Positions 33,478-47,094 of a stretch of 64,000 nucleotides of DNA are shown in pieces; the stretch's first letter is position 1, and the number at the start of each line of letters is the position of its first letter. Made by a program: the position numbers and the translations under genes. This DNA is from Erigeron canadensis. Taxonomy: Eukaryota; Streptophyta; Magnoliopsida; Asterales; Asteraceae. The stretch spans positions 46,672,213 to 46,736,212 of the forward strand of contig NC_057761.1 in NCBI RefSeq assembly GCF_010389155.1, written 5' to 3'. The notes beneath the pieces are model-generated. The model made no database searches, was not told the DNA's origin, and worked only from the letters and a program-made list of their open reading frames with translations.

Positions 33478-36400
33478 ATGGAAGACGATCAAGATTTCGA
33501 AATGTGGGATGACGAATTCATCGTAAAAGCAATTGAAGCCGCCGAAGCCGTCCCCACCGCAACCACTATGCCACAACTACCACCGCCGCAACCACCACCG
33601 CAATTACCACTATGCCGACCACCTATTCAATCACAACCACAGCCACCACAACTATTCCGGCCACCACCGCCGCCGATCAGTTATTCTCCCCCTAGAGAGT
33701 TGTCTCAGAGAGTAATAGAAGTCACTACTCATAATCATTTCTTTGATAAGGCTTTCGATTTCCCTAACGCAATTAATGAAACTTTTCGGTTGAATGAAGT
33801 CGATAATGATAGTTGGAAACAGAAGGAAATTGATCGCTTGAAGGTTTATATCATTTCATTTGATTACTTATAAATTATTTATCAGTTGATAAAGTAATAT
33901 TACTGCATTGTGTACATGTGTTTGCGTGGCTAACTGCGCGGTGTGGCCTAGTGTAATATCTTTTTTAATTTATATGTTTTCGGCTTATCAAATTTCGTTT
34001 ATGCATTTATCAAAATTTAAAATTTGTTGCTATTGTGATTGTATTTATGTGACCTCCCATAACTTGTAATCCGGTAACACTGATACGACACTTGTTTTGA
34101 TGACCCCGCAACTTATATGGAGGCCATGCCAATTGCCATGTCAACAAAAAGTACTGATTACTTGATGAAGTGGTGCTAACTGGATGAATATAATTGCAAT
34201 GCGTTGAAAATTTGATATAAGAAAAAAGACGGTTAGAAAGTTGGATACATTTTGGTGTGTTTGGTCCTATTTTGATTTGATTTTTTTTTTTGCAGGACGA
34301 GCTGGGGAGAGTGTCGAAACAGCTAACTAACTTGGTATGTTTTGTTTTAGTTCTTATTTTTCTTATTGTGTATAAATACGTATAAAGTATGTTCTTGAAT
34401 CTTGATTAAAGTTTATGTACCATAGACTAGTTAACATTCCAACATGTATAGTTTTGAAATCATATGAAAACGAGTGGAAGTTGAAATCAGCTCATGTGCG
34501 TGTTCCTACCACTGATCTCAGAATGGTACAGTTACTAGTTAGGATGACTAGAGTAGGACATGTTGAGATGATTGGATTGTCTGCTTCGTGTTTGTGGTTA
34601 AGCTCTTTTCAGGGTTCTTGTTTTGTTTGGATGTCACATGGGAATTCGTATGTGGGATCATTGTTATACCTAACGCTAAACAGTAAACATTATACATATT
34701 GTTATATACGGTATTATTCTTCAAAAGGCTTCGCATATATGCATGTTACAAAATTTCTGGCTTATAACAGTTGATCTTTTCAAGTGCCAGTTGTGGAACT
34801 GTAGTGCATGTTATATCTTGAATTTCATACATCTGATGGAGTGGTAATTAATAATTGATTATCTATTGCCAGGAACAAGAGTGTTTGGAGCTTAGGAAGG
34901 ATAGAGAGAAGAAGGAGAAGCATTATAGATCGGTTTTTCCAGTAAATGGATCTATAGAGGCAGGAGCTTTACCAACAAAAACGCCAAATCTGTGAGTAAT
35001 AGCGGTTTCTTTCATCATGCTATAAGCATCTTCATAGTTAAGCTATCAACTCTTCATGATGGGTTTGTGAAACATACAAAATAGATCTAAATTTTGTTGC
35101 TCTATGTCCGCCTTAATGCATTGCTATCCATGTGTCATAATGCTATCCATATATTTTATAAGGGATTCTATTCGGGTTATAGTATTTTGCAAAACTTTTA
35201 CACAAAGCTGGCTGGATCAGTTGGTTTACAATAATCTATTTCAACTCTTGGCGGCGATAGTGCTTGAGTTTTGTTCCTGTGTGTAACCTCATTCTCTATA
35301 CATCTAAGCTGTTTACTATTTATTATACTTAAACAATAATGCATATCTACAGTACCTACAACTATATATAGTTGGACAATATTTTAGTTATAAAAAATTG
35401 CAAGACTATATTTAACAATTATTGTATAGTATTTTTTTTAATTTGTAATTACATTTATATACCATTAGTCGAAATCCTTGACATATTTTGTAGAGTAAGA
35501 CGAGATCACACACTTAATTTAAGTTGGCGATTAAAAAGTTACTTTTTTTTTGCTTATTGAATTCTAAAAAATTTAGCCTACCAAACTTTAAATACTTTAT
35601 AATCAAATTCCCCCCTCCAAAAATTTTGTTCAACTTCCACCAGGGTTGTCTCTCTACAGTGATATAGATTCTTTAAGTTTCTTGATGCAGCTTAATGGGG
35701 CTATCTTCATACTGTTCAATTCTAAAGTGCGTATCTAATATGAATTTAATTTGATTTACCACCTCCATTCATGGATTTTGCCCATCATCCTTTTTTTGAA
35801 TTTTTTCTGGCCTAGAATATTTTATATGGTCCTCTACCTTCTCACAGCTTTATTTGTCATATGTCTCAATTCAAGCTTGCCTTCGCACTTGAACTCAAAC
35901 TCATCAAGTTTCCCTAAGTTTAACCGTACTTGAGTACGAACTCAACTGTTGAAAGCTCGACATGTGTGCAGGGGTAGCTGGAATTTTAACTATTTGGAAA
36001 TCTATGACTTTTTGTATAAAATGACTTGATAAGGAAAAGCTGCAAGTGGTGTGTGTTTGTGACTGTTGTCAAGTACTCAAATCACCAAAAGAGCAATGTA
36101 CTTGTGGGAAATAGACTTTATGTGTCAAGTTTGTTTAATATCTTAACTTGAGAGCTTAGTTATTAGGAAATGAGTCCTATTGTGCTTGTGCTGGTCACAA
36201 GGCAATGTTTTTTTTTTAAGATTTTTTTTCAACTTATGTAGAAATTTAATCACTTAATTTACTAAACTTTATGTAAATCCTATAGATTACTTCTTTTTTT
36301 GGCACGGGCATATTTGATACACGTAGAATAACCAACCATGTCTTGTTAAATTATAGAGGAAACATGAAGCTGTATCAATTGGTGATACATTTTTCACGTC

Positions 36401-39400
36401 AGTTATGGCTTTGTAAATGCTTGTTCTTTAGGCAAACAGGATCATGTCATGTCTATTTACTTTGCAACACTGCAGATGAATTACAAGGTTATAACAATTT
36501 GACTTAGCTGATGTTATGGTGTGTGCGTTTTATATATTTTTTTTTGTACTACGATTGCATTCCACTGTTTTGATATTTACACTAGTTAATGTGGCAGGAA
36601 ATCTAAAGATCTTATTGAAGACAATTCTGTCATTCTTCTCAGGGCTAAAGGTACTCAGATCAAATAATCTGTATAGCTCTATGAATTTAGTGGACCAATT
36701 GTTAGTTGGAGATGCACTTTACAGTATGTATTTTGTAGAAGTTTTAACATGTAAAGTGAAATGTCGACGTGTTTACGTATAATGGGTAGAAAGTTCGGTC
36801 TCTACTAGAAATAATCTATTATGGGTCAATTTTGGTCTTGTGTTATACTGCTATCTCTAGCAGGAGACACAGTAAGCAAGAAAAGTATAAGGATACAGAG
36901 AAAACTGGTAGGAAGTTGCCAATGCTCTATTTGTTTTGCAGAAAAGTCAAATCATTTTAATTATAAGGTTTAGATTATTATTGAAAAATGTATATATGAA
37001 GATATCATATTTACATGTTTTGATTTTTTAACCTACCTGACATGACCTGATCCATCAACTAATGCAATTCACCTGTTATGTCCCTTTGGCCAATCACTCC
37101 TGACGTAGATTTACATGGTTTAATTTCTTCTTGTTTCCGATTGTCTTTTCATTAGTTTTTGTTAATATAATTTTGATTTGTTATTTACCTGGAGTTCCTT
37201 TATTTTGATTAGGCAAGGCGGTGGGGGTTCAGACTGATGAACATGCCTTGTCAAATGATGAGCATGCCAAACCGACTGATGACCATGCCTTGTTGATGGA
37301 CTCGACAATACGGAAGAATGTATTCGTTTCAAGAAAGTTGGCTGGTTTTTGGGATTCGCGAAGTTACCAACAACCAAAAAGTAACCTTGTTTCTAAGTTG
37401 TTGGTGGCCTGTGAAGCAGACTTACAGTTCCTTTTTGGATACTTAGGTCTAAACGTATCATCTAAGGAGACTACAAAAACGGACATGGCTCCAAAACATG
37501 GCATTCAGGCTCTTGAAGCTGCAAAAGTGTCTCAATTCTACTTAACATTAACAAAGGTAGGTATTAGTTTATACTTTTTTTTTATTCCTGGCTTTTTGAG
37601 AGGTTATATTTGGTAGGATTGGTGTAGAATAGTATAAATGTTTTAGATTTCACGCTTAGTAGTATTTGTTGAAGGTAGCTTTTCCAGTGATTTCCAATCA
37701 TACATGAATTTATTTAGTTTTGTCTGATTATGTATGATACTCGTGATCCCTCACATATTTAGACCGTGATTCCTGGTTTAGTCTTCAATTAGTGGTTCTA
37801 GCAACTTATGTTATTCTGGCCTTTTGCTTTTGTTATATTTTGAGTTTTGAATTATCTGAGTTTGATCCTGTTTAAGTTCGAAATCCTTGTGAAGTAGCCT
37901 TATTCATCGTCATATTTTATGTTGTCTTAGAACTGGCAAATTTCTACATAAGATGCCTCCATAGGTATTCTTGCTCAAAATTTTCCCAAATAACATGAAA
38001 GCTGCTCATTTTAATTCAAAAACTCTTATGTTCTGTATGAGATTTGGCTGAAAAGTGACAATAAATTTTCTACTTTCCCCACTTAATTAAAATGATTTTC
38101 TGACTGATATATGATGGAGTGAATTAATAATTTCTTACTCAAGCTGTTACATGATCTGCATTTTAAATCATGTGGCTATCAATATTGCACTCTTTTATGA
38201 ATGGCTAATTTCATACCTTCTCCAGTTCACCCCATGGTTGCAGTTAAATCTAGTTACTGCTTGAAGGCTTGGCACATGATATTCAATTCTACATATTCAT
38301 TTACATTGGCTAAAGTCCGGATTGAAATGCAAATTTGATCTCGGAGCTTGAAAAGTTATTTTTTGAAATTGATAGCCTTGAGATGTAACATAGTTATATT
38401 TTTTATGAAACTAGCTTTATATGAGCTCGATCCAAAACCATGCACCAAAATTTGACTGTACGTAAAGTCATAAATACAGTATAAACACATTAACGGGGAT
38501 GAGAACTACTTGGATAACAATTTGTGGCAAAATTCTTATCAGTGCTAACTTAAGTGGTTATACTTTTGGAGCTCACATTTGTATACTTAGGTCGATAAAA
38601 TGTAAGTAGATTGAGAGCTCGAGTTGCCTGATTGATGATCAACCCATTTGCAACTACAGGTATGCTGTATAAGTGGATGACACTATTTTGTTCAGCAATT
38701 TATCTAAAATCAGTTATGTGTCATGCACATGACTAATTTAGGCGATACGGATCAGTGGACATGGCCACATGGGTGGACTGAAAATGGTATAAGATCTTGG
38801 TTGAAGGAACAATGGAACAAAGATAAAAGCTAAGCAATGAAATACACTGGCTCGAAGAGCAATCATATAAGATATATTGAATTCATTGTCCTATGTTAAT
38901 TTCATTGTCCTATGTTAATTTCCTTGTCCTGTTGCCAGATGATGTGCCTTAGCTTGGTTATCGAGATTGTGCTGGCTTATTTAATTCTGGTTAAATTAGT
39001 GGGCTAACAACTTTACTGTATTCCTTTTCTGTGGTGGACGCTTCTTAATGATCCATGATTTTAGACTTTTACTCCATGCCACATTAATGTCACTCTATTC
39101 TTTTTTGTACATTATCAATTTTATCATATTGTTCAATTTATTGTATATTCTTTAGTGAAGTATGCATGAATTATTATTCTTATAACATGTGCAAATATGT
39201 TTCTTTGCTGAATATTGTAACAATGATCACATGTGCAGATTAGTTATGATATACGAGGATTGGGTGATTTTTTAGCAGCTTTGTCTGACCTCTGTTGTCT
39301 TCAAAATGTGAGTATAATACAAACCCTAGCACACCAGAATATCAAATGTTAATCAGAGAGGCTAATCATCTTATTTTCGTTGTGCATTGTTATTATGAAA

Positions 39401-42400
39401 AATTAATTTTCATTAGGATTTGATTGCCGTTATTCTTCTTATTTGCATTATCTTTGCTTAATAAATCAATGTTTTGTTCAACAGATGACTGTTGCTCATA
39501 GTTCTCTTTGCGTACTGCATGTGGTTTTGAAAAATATACTGAGTATGGAAAACAGATTACGCAGCAGGTATATTTTCTCGATCCTAAGAATATGGCGTGC
39601 ATATGTTTATGTTTAATAAGTTACTATTACTTCTTTTTGTTAATTCTCCCTTGGTTGGTCTCTTTGTGGACTTCTTGTTTGTTTGATTCATGTTTTTGTT
39701 TTTGAGTAATTCTAGATCTACAAACATTTTACAAACGGTTTTTGTTTAATAAGACGTTTGGATGTGCATTTTGAAAGTAATTATGTGACTTAGAATAATA
39801 CGGTGTAATCACATGGGTAACTGGGAGATAGTGTTTGGATGTTCCTTTTGTTGTCTGAATTTGCAATAATTAGATAATCGGTTGTTTGAGTGCTTGACCA
39901 ATTCTGATTATTTAAGCATTTAACCCATAAATGAACCAACACGAACATTCTTGTGAAAAAAGGATACACATCTTATGAGATGGGAGTACAAAAGCTGGAA
40001 ATTAGGTTAAAGTAAGCTGTAAACACAAAGAGAATCTATCTAATTTTCTTTAAATTCCTCAGTCTATTTATTGCTTTTTCAAAGGTCCTGTTTTATCGTA
40101 TTTATTTTTTGTTTTGGGTCGTGATGATCTCTGCCTTATGAACTCTGATTTGATCTCTCCAGTGTACTGTGCTCAGGGACAATGTCATTATTAATGACCC
40201 TTCCAACGTGAATAGAAGCTCCGAAAAACATACTGAAATGGGACATCTGCTGTGTGAGATTACCCAAGAGACTACTAATTCACATCATTCGGTTCTCACA
40301 AAGTTGATAGGTGCTACAACGATTTGGAATGAGGACACCTTGAGGGATGAATCCTTGCCATTGATTTCTCATTCGAAATGGTTTTCTTTTTTTAAAATGA
40401 TGAATCAAGTTGCCACACAACATAGAGAAGAAATTATAAGAGTGGAGGCAATTTCTATTATGAATATTCTTCTTTTGAGAACTGATGCTTATGCGGAAAG
40501 GAAGATGTAAGTTTCATTGGCTGTTTGATAGATGCGGCAAGATGGATGGGTGGGTTATGTGTCGGGTCAGAAATGTTTCGGGTCAAAATGGGAATTTTGT
40601 TGGGCCAGGTTGACACGGAATTTTTTTTGTTGTACTAAAAAGGAACTCTTGAAAGAGTTAGCATGTCACATATTTATCAATTTGAAGTTAAGAATATACT
40701 TTTTTTAGTAAAGTGATTTAGGTGGATTTATGCATTGAAAGTATGCTTTGGGCGACTTTGGACCCATGTAACCTTCCTATCAAGTTGTTTTTTTCGTTTA
40801 CCCGTTAATTATAAATAATAACCTGAATTAATTTACAAGTAAAAATAGGTTCGAAATTGCCACTCTGCAATTTAGGTTGTCGCAATTTGTTATACCCTTC
40901 CTTACATTCACTCTGTTAATTTTACTCAAGGTAGGTATGGAGAGGTAGCAGTGTTTCAAAGTATCTCTCAGCTGTTACGAAAAGAAGCTGGGCTTGGTGT
41001 GCAAAAACAAACCGTATATCTTCTCTATCTCCTGCTAAATTGTAAGATCATCTTTCTATTTCTACTTAATCGTTGAAATTTTAATAGAGTGAGCTTCCTT
41101 TACTTCGTTTTTTAGGTAAGTCGACTTTCATATCGTAGGCATTCTCTGATGCACCATATTTATTTTTTCCCTTAGTCCTAGATCTGTTTATATACCGTAT
41201 GTCTTATATACGACGAGTATACTTTGGTGCTAAAGTTGTGAAAGATTTATCCCTGACTCGAAGTACATTTTATATATTTATATACATATAATGATTGCAT
41301 TCTTAGATGTCATCTTTGGAGTAATGTATTAGAAAATCGTTGGTGATTTAATTATCATGGTATGATTCTTTGAGATAATGTTAATAGTTAATGTTAATCT
41401 TATATAGTTTTTATCTATTGTTTTAGGACGTTTCTTGTTTTTAAATGATTTTGTGATATTAATTCTTCACTGAAAACAATTGAGTTACGTTTTTATAATA
41501 GAAATTTGTTTTCATGTAAAGGTCCAAGCTTAATGTCGATGTTCTGCTCCTCTTGTAAAGAAGAGGGGACAAGTGCTGGAGTCCCAACCACGAGTGCTGA
41601 AACTCCTCTTACATCTCACTGTTCAGGTGCTATACTAGAAGGCTTAGCTGATTGTTTAGCTTGTCCTGATAATGGTGCATTGACAACCTTGGTAAGCTAT
41701 GCTAATACCTGATACTATCTGATCTTTAGTCTATATCTTTGCATATGTGCCAGAGGTGGCAAAATGATCTGGTTAGATGGGTTGGATAACTGGTCAAATC
41801 GTTCAAATTGTTATGCTGAACAAAAAGTTATATTATATATATAACTAATGTGTTCAAGTTTCAGTTCAAATATGATTAAAAAAGTTATATTCTTTCGATA
41901 TTAGTCTAATCTTTTGAATAAATTAATTTTGGTTTGTTAGTAGTTAAAACTTAAAAGTACACTTGGGATGACTTCGGAGTTTGGACTCAATAGATCCATT
42001 AGGCTCGTTTACTTTTACGTTATATTGTTATTTAACCTCTTTGGTTTGTTAAATATTAATTACAACACGTCAACACTTAACTGAAACGACACATTCATAT
42101 GTAAGTTGGTCGGATATTATAAATGTCATATCAAATAATCTTTTTTTAGCCTTCTCTAGACTCTAGTTAACTAGTTAATGTCCTTTTAAATTAATCTTAT
42201 CATAATTTAAGTTTTAATATGATTGCTATAATACCAAGTAACCAAACTCTGAATTCCTCACGATAGCCAGCACATCTTCTGTAGGCTAGAAAGAGACTGA
42301 TACTAAACCAATGACATCAAGTGCGTCAACCGCAACCGGAAGGAACTTATTTTATGAAAGCTGTTGTTTAGTTAATTATTTTATACCATTTAGGTTTTAA

Positions 42401-43267
42401 AACTTCAGCGGAAGGCCATCATTCTGCTGGCTCTCTTGGCATCATCAGGGAGACTTGGCTTCGAAGTTTTGCTGGGAAGTAATCTTCCAAAAAGGACCAA
42501 TTTTCTTCATTTGATTCTGCAGATTGTCGCGTCTGAAATTGATGTAGAAGCATCTGAGAGTATTCAACCCTCTGATGCTTTCAAAGAAAGGTAATTCAGT
42601 GTTTACCAACTTTGTTTCCGATGTATTTAGAGGTGGAAAAATGGGTGCATCTTGATAGGTGATGAGTACAATGTAATGTTTTTGTACATGGGGGTTTGAT
42701 CTGAAACACCCCTGGACCTTTTAGGAGATTTATACGCCTTTATTTGAACAGTAGTATATTTTTGTTTTTTAACTTATATTGATTTATAAGATTTATTTTT
42801 AGTTAGTTGAACCTGTTTAACCTGAATCAACCTAAATAATGCATAACCTGTTTAACCTGTTTTCTTTGAAGCTAATTGTTTCGATTCTCCCTTGAAAAAT
42901 AAAACATAACCAGAATCGACCTAAAGCCTAGGTAAATGGGTTCTAATTCGTGATCTCTAGGGTTCCCGTTGTTGACATTTGTTTTCATTATTGCAGAACA
43001 TTGCTAATTCGTGAGGCGCTCATCCTTTTAAATAGACTTGCATCTCATTCCCAATACTCGATACCAGTATTACGCGTTCTTACAAATCCAAGTGGCATGG
43101 CCTGCTTGGCGGTTGACATTGCTCACAGAGTATCCAGACAAGACAAATGGCAGTTGCAGTCTGACACCAAGACCAAGCAGACTAGGGAATCAGAGGTTGT
43201 TGATTTAGCTCGGAGGTTCAAAAAAACTCTGTTCACTTTCTTAGAAGATACTACATCACAAAAATAA
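33478..43267 (+). CDS. SUV2: SUV2/ATRIP-like DNA-damage checkpoint protein (ATR-interacting), 715 aa
   Basis: Plant counterpart of ATRIP, the partner that brings the ATR kinase to RPA-coated single-stranded DNA in the nucleus. Twelve exons: 33478-33843, 34296-34334, 34873-34991, 36598-36650, 37213-37556, 39239-39307, 39485-39567, 40177-40506, 40935-41041, 41522-41691, 42394-42590, 42997-43267 (2148 bases, in frame to TAA). The N-terminus MEDDQDFEMWDDEFIVKAIE is the acidic-aromatic type expected of an RPA-binding motif. A proline-rich stretch follows (about residues 30-75), then a coiled coil over exons 1-3 (KEIDRLKDEL..., ECLELRKDREKKEKHY), the oligomerisation part in ATRIP. The rest is helical repeat-like (FLAALSDLCCLQN, AIILLALLASSGRLGFEVLL, EALILLNRLASHSQYSIPVL). 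Exon 8 uses the acceptor at 40175-40176, because the nearer-looking AG at 40161-40162 breaks the frame. Identification rests on N-terminal layout and family memory. Confidence 0.75.
40530..40870. repeat. hAT-MITE-like repeat in intron 8 of SUV2
   Basis: Contains the GATGGGTGGGTTATGTGTCGG and CGTTTACCCGTTAAT type phrases shared with other intronic repeats in this window. Ends are unclear. Confidence 0.4.
41752..42110. repeat. hAT-MITE-like repeat in intron 10 of SUV2
   Basis: Begins with AGAGGTGGCAAAATGATCTGG, the terminal word shared with 61876-62164. The far end is degraded. Confidence 0.45.
42630..42925. repeat. hAT-MITE-like repeat in intron 11 of SUV2
   Basis: Begins TAGAGGTGGAAAAATGGG and ends in CCTGTTTAACCTG...GGTAAATGGGTTC phrases shared with 54600-54960. 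Target duplication not resolved. Confidence 0.45.
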
Positions 43268-43604
43268 AAACTTCTAGGAGGCTTTTGGTAGTACAAGATA
43301 TTAGAACGGAATGGAATTGTAATAGAGAATGAGAATGGAGAGAAGGGAAGCAACCTGTAAAGTTGCCAGGAAGTTTCTTTTGCATTTTTGGAAACACGTT
43401 TTGACTCTTCGCACGCTCTATTCATTACCACTGTTGTAACCTTTGTACTCATTGTATGTAGAAGGCATTGTATATATGTAAATGAAAGGTTGCAATTCGA
43501 GCCACCATTGACCTGAATGTTGTAGTTTGAGAAAGGTTACTTCTCTATGTTATCAAATTGGATTACATTGCTATGTGTCAGTGTCATTAGACACGGCTGA
43601 CAAA
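43268..43604 (+). other. 3' UTR/flank of the SUV2-like gene
   Basis: About 340 bp between the stop and the foldback element. Contains AATGAAAGG-type AT-rich sequence near 43480 that could serve polyadenylation. The last seven bases TGACAAA are the left flank duplication of the next element. Confidence 0.4.
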
Positions 43605-44983
43605 GGAGAAAATCACATTTTTCATCCTTCAACTTGATACATTTTGCACTTTTCATCTCTAAAGTGAAAAAATAGCAAAAAAATCCCCTAAAGTTGACAC
43701 TTTTTTCACTTTTAGTCCCTGCAATAACGGTGTTAGTTTTTCTCCGTTAAAGTTGCCAATGTTCGTTAGTTGTTTTTATTTTTTTGTCACTTTTCGTCCT
43801 TTCCTTTAATCAATTTTTTTTAATTTTTGAAAATGTCAAAACTACCTAGCTATGTCAACGAATCTTAAAAAAAACTATTGATTGAGTAGAGTTGTTAACA
43901 AATAATACAAAGAAAACACGAATATCTATGAACACATGATGATTTATTGAACGAGAAAATTACATAAAATACAATTAACACGATAAATAAATAAAATTAA
44001 ACACATAATATGTCATCTCTACCAATAAATATTCATACTTTTAGTATTATTAAAATTAGTATTATATTCTTATCATCATATTTAATAAAACATATATATG
44101 TAAATTATTTTTCTAACATTTTTTATTATTGAACTTTATAAACTATCAAACCAACTCATAGTTATACAATAATTCTTTTGTTAAGTATATTGTGATATTT
44201 ATATAATAAATATATTTTGAAAGTATATATATATAAAATATATATAATACTATATTATAAAGGAACACCCTTTTTTTTGAAATTCTCAAAAGATGAATTG
44301 AAGTACCTAAATTGCCTCTATTTTTTATTCATTAATTTAAACATTTCTACCTAATATACCTATAATACCCTTAAATCTCAACTACTCATTTTTTTCTCTC
44401 TTCTCAAATATCAACCACTCATTTTTTTCTCTCTCCTCCATAAATCATTTTATTTCTCTAATTTATTCAAGATCTTTTATCTCAAAAACCGTATATCGAT
44501 AAATTATAAAAATTGTATGGGTGTTCTTAAAATTTCGTACTCTTTCAAAAGAGATGTCATTCGATATACTTTCGACGAATTTTCAAATTCGAGGGGGTAC
44601 GACTAAGGCATTTGGCTATCACACTCTATGCCCTATCACCTCTTATTATCTACCACCCCACCATCTTACCGCTGTAACGCGCGTGCACTATCTCTCGTAA
44701 ATTATAATATGTTTCTTACTCTACTTTCAAATTCGGTTTATACACCATCAGGCGGTTTTTTGAAATTCTCAAAACGAAAAAAAGTGAATAAAATGGGAAG
44801 GAGAAAAATGAACAAAAAAACTAATGAACGTTGGAAACTTAACGGAGAAAAACTAACATTGTTATCGCGGGGACGAAAAGGGAAAAAAGTGTCAAGTTTA
44901 AGGTTTTTTTTGCTATTTTTTCACTTTAAGGACGAAAAGTGCAAAACGTGTCAAGTTCAGTGACAAAAAATGTAATTTTTTCC
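43605..44983. mobile_element. Second foldback/Mutator-like element with ~200-bp TIRs
   Basis: The left arm (about 43605-43810) and the right arm (about 44785-44983) are inverted copies: GGAGAAAATCACATTTTT... against GGAAAAAATTACATTTTTTG on the other strand, sharing GTTAGTTTTTCTCCGTTAA and ATAGCAAAAAAA words. Flanks TGACAAA (43598-43604) and TGATAAA (44984-44990) form a 7-bp target duplication with one mismatch. The interior holds a Helitron-like copy (about 44245-44697) and no transposase. Confidence 0.75.
44245..44697 (+). mobile_element. Helitron-like non-autonomous element, copy C (nested)
   Basis: Same family as 25865-26264 on the opposite strand: shared CTCAAAAACCGTATATCGA, GGCATTTGGCTATCACACT and a 3' end TAACGCGCG...TCTCTCG followed by T. 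The 5' end (AATACTATATTATAAAGG) has lost the TC. It lies wholly inside the foldback element. Confidence 0.55.
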
Positions 44984-44990
44984 TGATAAA

Positions 44991-45290
44991 TATATTCGCT
45001 TTTGTGGTAATTTTGATAAAAGCAAATTTGTATGGACCAAACTTTGACCATTCTTACATCATAAAACTTGTTGATGATCATAATAGAGCAGTTAGATAAA
45101 TGCGTGACCAACACTGAATCTCATTATTTTATACGTAACGGTCTTTCATTTTTCATTCACTATTAATACTACAAAAACTAAAAAATTTGTTATAAACAAA
45201 AATACAAAACTAATATACACATACACAAAAATATGACATTAAATACCATTACTCGTATCCATTATCTGTTATTATATAAACCCACCCTCC
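44991..45290. other. Intergenic sequence
   Basis: AT-rich, no gene. TTATATAAACCC at about 45272-45283, just before the copia-like remnant, resembles a TATA box and may belong to the old LTR. Confidence 0.35.
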
Positions 45291-46740
45291 ACATAATCTC
45301 TCATTTTCCTTCATATATATCAAACCATACCCACCTACCCACCTATACATCCACCGTCAAGTTCAAGTGATTTGAAAATCAAAATCAAACCAACCCAAAA
45401 ATTATAAATAACCCAACCCAAAGATTATCGGTCAAAGAAGTAATTTTTTCTGATTTTTTTCGTCCTAATCGCCCTTCTCTTGCAACATACACAATCATTT
45501 CGAAATCACTTTCTATGTTTAAATAAATTAAAGATCTAAATCAGATCTGGTCAAACAAAGGGATGATTTTGGTCCTTAGCACCCGATTTTATATTGAAAC
45601 CTTAGGGTAAACATCAACTCCAATGAAATCCGACGAAATATTCTCTATTGAGATTGCCCTCAACAACCTGTTAACCACCAACATGTCTACACTCTACAAT
45701 TACAATCGCTTTTTGGGTTTGGTTTAGAGCCCGCAAAAAGATGATATAAAATTTTTCCGACCATGATTTCGCCGTAAAACAAAAAAACCTTTATGGTTTC
45801 GGTCTTTGATTAATCATTTGTTCTCGAGCCATTTGATTGCATGCGAAACTGCATCAGTTGGTATCAGAGGTCAAGCTATTTCAAATGACGTAAGAGAACT
45901 AAATGAAGAAGGTAAGTTTGGCATTCAATGGTATAATGGTGGGGAAAAAAAGCCACTTTGCTTTATAATGAAATAAAGAATATATAAATCCATACCACAA
46001 AAATTTACCAAAAGAAAAAATAGAAGGAAAAAAAAGAAGTAAAAACTCATTCTTTCACATAATCTCTTACTTCATACATATTCAAACACACTCACCTACC
46101 CACATATCCATCCACCATCAAGTTTAGTGATTGGAAAGTCAAGATCAATCCAACCCAAATTTCATAATTAACCCTAAACAAGATTATCTGTCATGGGTTT
46201 TTCCTGACTTTTTTTTTTTGTTCTAATTGTCCTTCTCTCCGTTGCACACCTGTCTTACTTCTTTCTTTTCTCCATTCAGATCAAAACAAGAGATACACAA
46301 TCATTACACTTAAAAGCACTTTCTATATTTAAATAAATTGAAGATCCAAAACAGATTTGGTCAAACAAAGGGACGATTTTGGTTCTTAGCTCCCGATTTT
46401 AGATTGAAACCTCATGGTAAACATCAGCTCCAATGAAATCCGACGAAATATTCTCTAATGAGATTGCCCCCAACAACCTGTCAACCACCAACATGTCTAC
46501 AGTTACAATCTCCTTTTGGGTTTGGTTTAGAACCCGCAAAAAGATGATATAAAATTTTTCCGACCATGATTTCGCCGTAAAACAAGAAAACCTTTATGGT
46601 TTCGGCCTTTGATTAATCATTTGTTCTCGATCCATTTAATTGCATGGTGAAAAAAAAATTCACTTTGCTTTATAATGGAATAAAGATTATATAAATCCAC
46701 ACCACAAAAATTTACCAAAAGATAAAATAGAAGGAAAAAA
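45291..46740 (+). repeat. Directly duplicated copia LTR-end remnant
   Basis: Copy 1 (45291-46030) and copy 2 (46057-46740) are diverged direct repeats, for example AAACATCA-CTCCAATGAAATC and GATTTCGCCGTAAAACAA in both. Copy 1 includes TTGGTATCAGAGG at 45858-45870, a copia-type primer-binding site (TGGTATCAGAGC), preceded by GCATGCGAAACTGCATC. Copy 2 lacks about 100 bp around that site. No gag or pol codons follow, so these are LTR/leader fragments. Confidence 0.65.
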
Positions 46741-47094
46741 GGTAAACACATATTTCTGATCATGATTTTGCCGTTTAAAAAGGTATCTCACTTCCATATA
46801 TTTTTGATAAACACATATTTCTGTAAGTTTAATTTTTATTTTCAATAAATAATTTGCTAGATATTATGATGCAATGGGACCCGTAAAACTAGAAATTATA
46901 TCTTATTATTTTATTTTAAATTTATCTCTTTATCTCTTTATTTTATTATTTATCTTTTTCTTTTATATATTTGATTTAGTTGACAATTCCTAGTTTGTTT
47001 CCTATTATAGTAGGCTTAGGATCTACTTAAAGGGTCTTTGGTTATTGTAAAAGGCAATTGAATATTATTAAGTTTATGTGAAAATTGGCGTTTT

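Noticed and set aside
40161..40176. Acceptor CCAG at 40159-40162 for SUV2 exon 8
   Set aside because: It puts exon 8 out of frame and runs into a stop; the acceptor ending at 40176 restores the frame.
44628..44963. 111-codon plus-strand ORF as a gene
   Set aside because: It spans a Helitron-like 3' end and the TIR of a foldback element and is lysine-rich from AAA runs; no domain.
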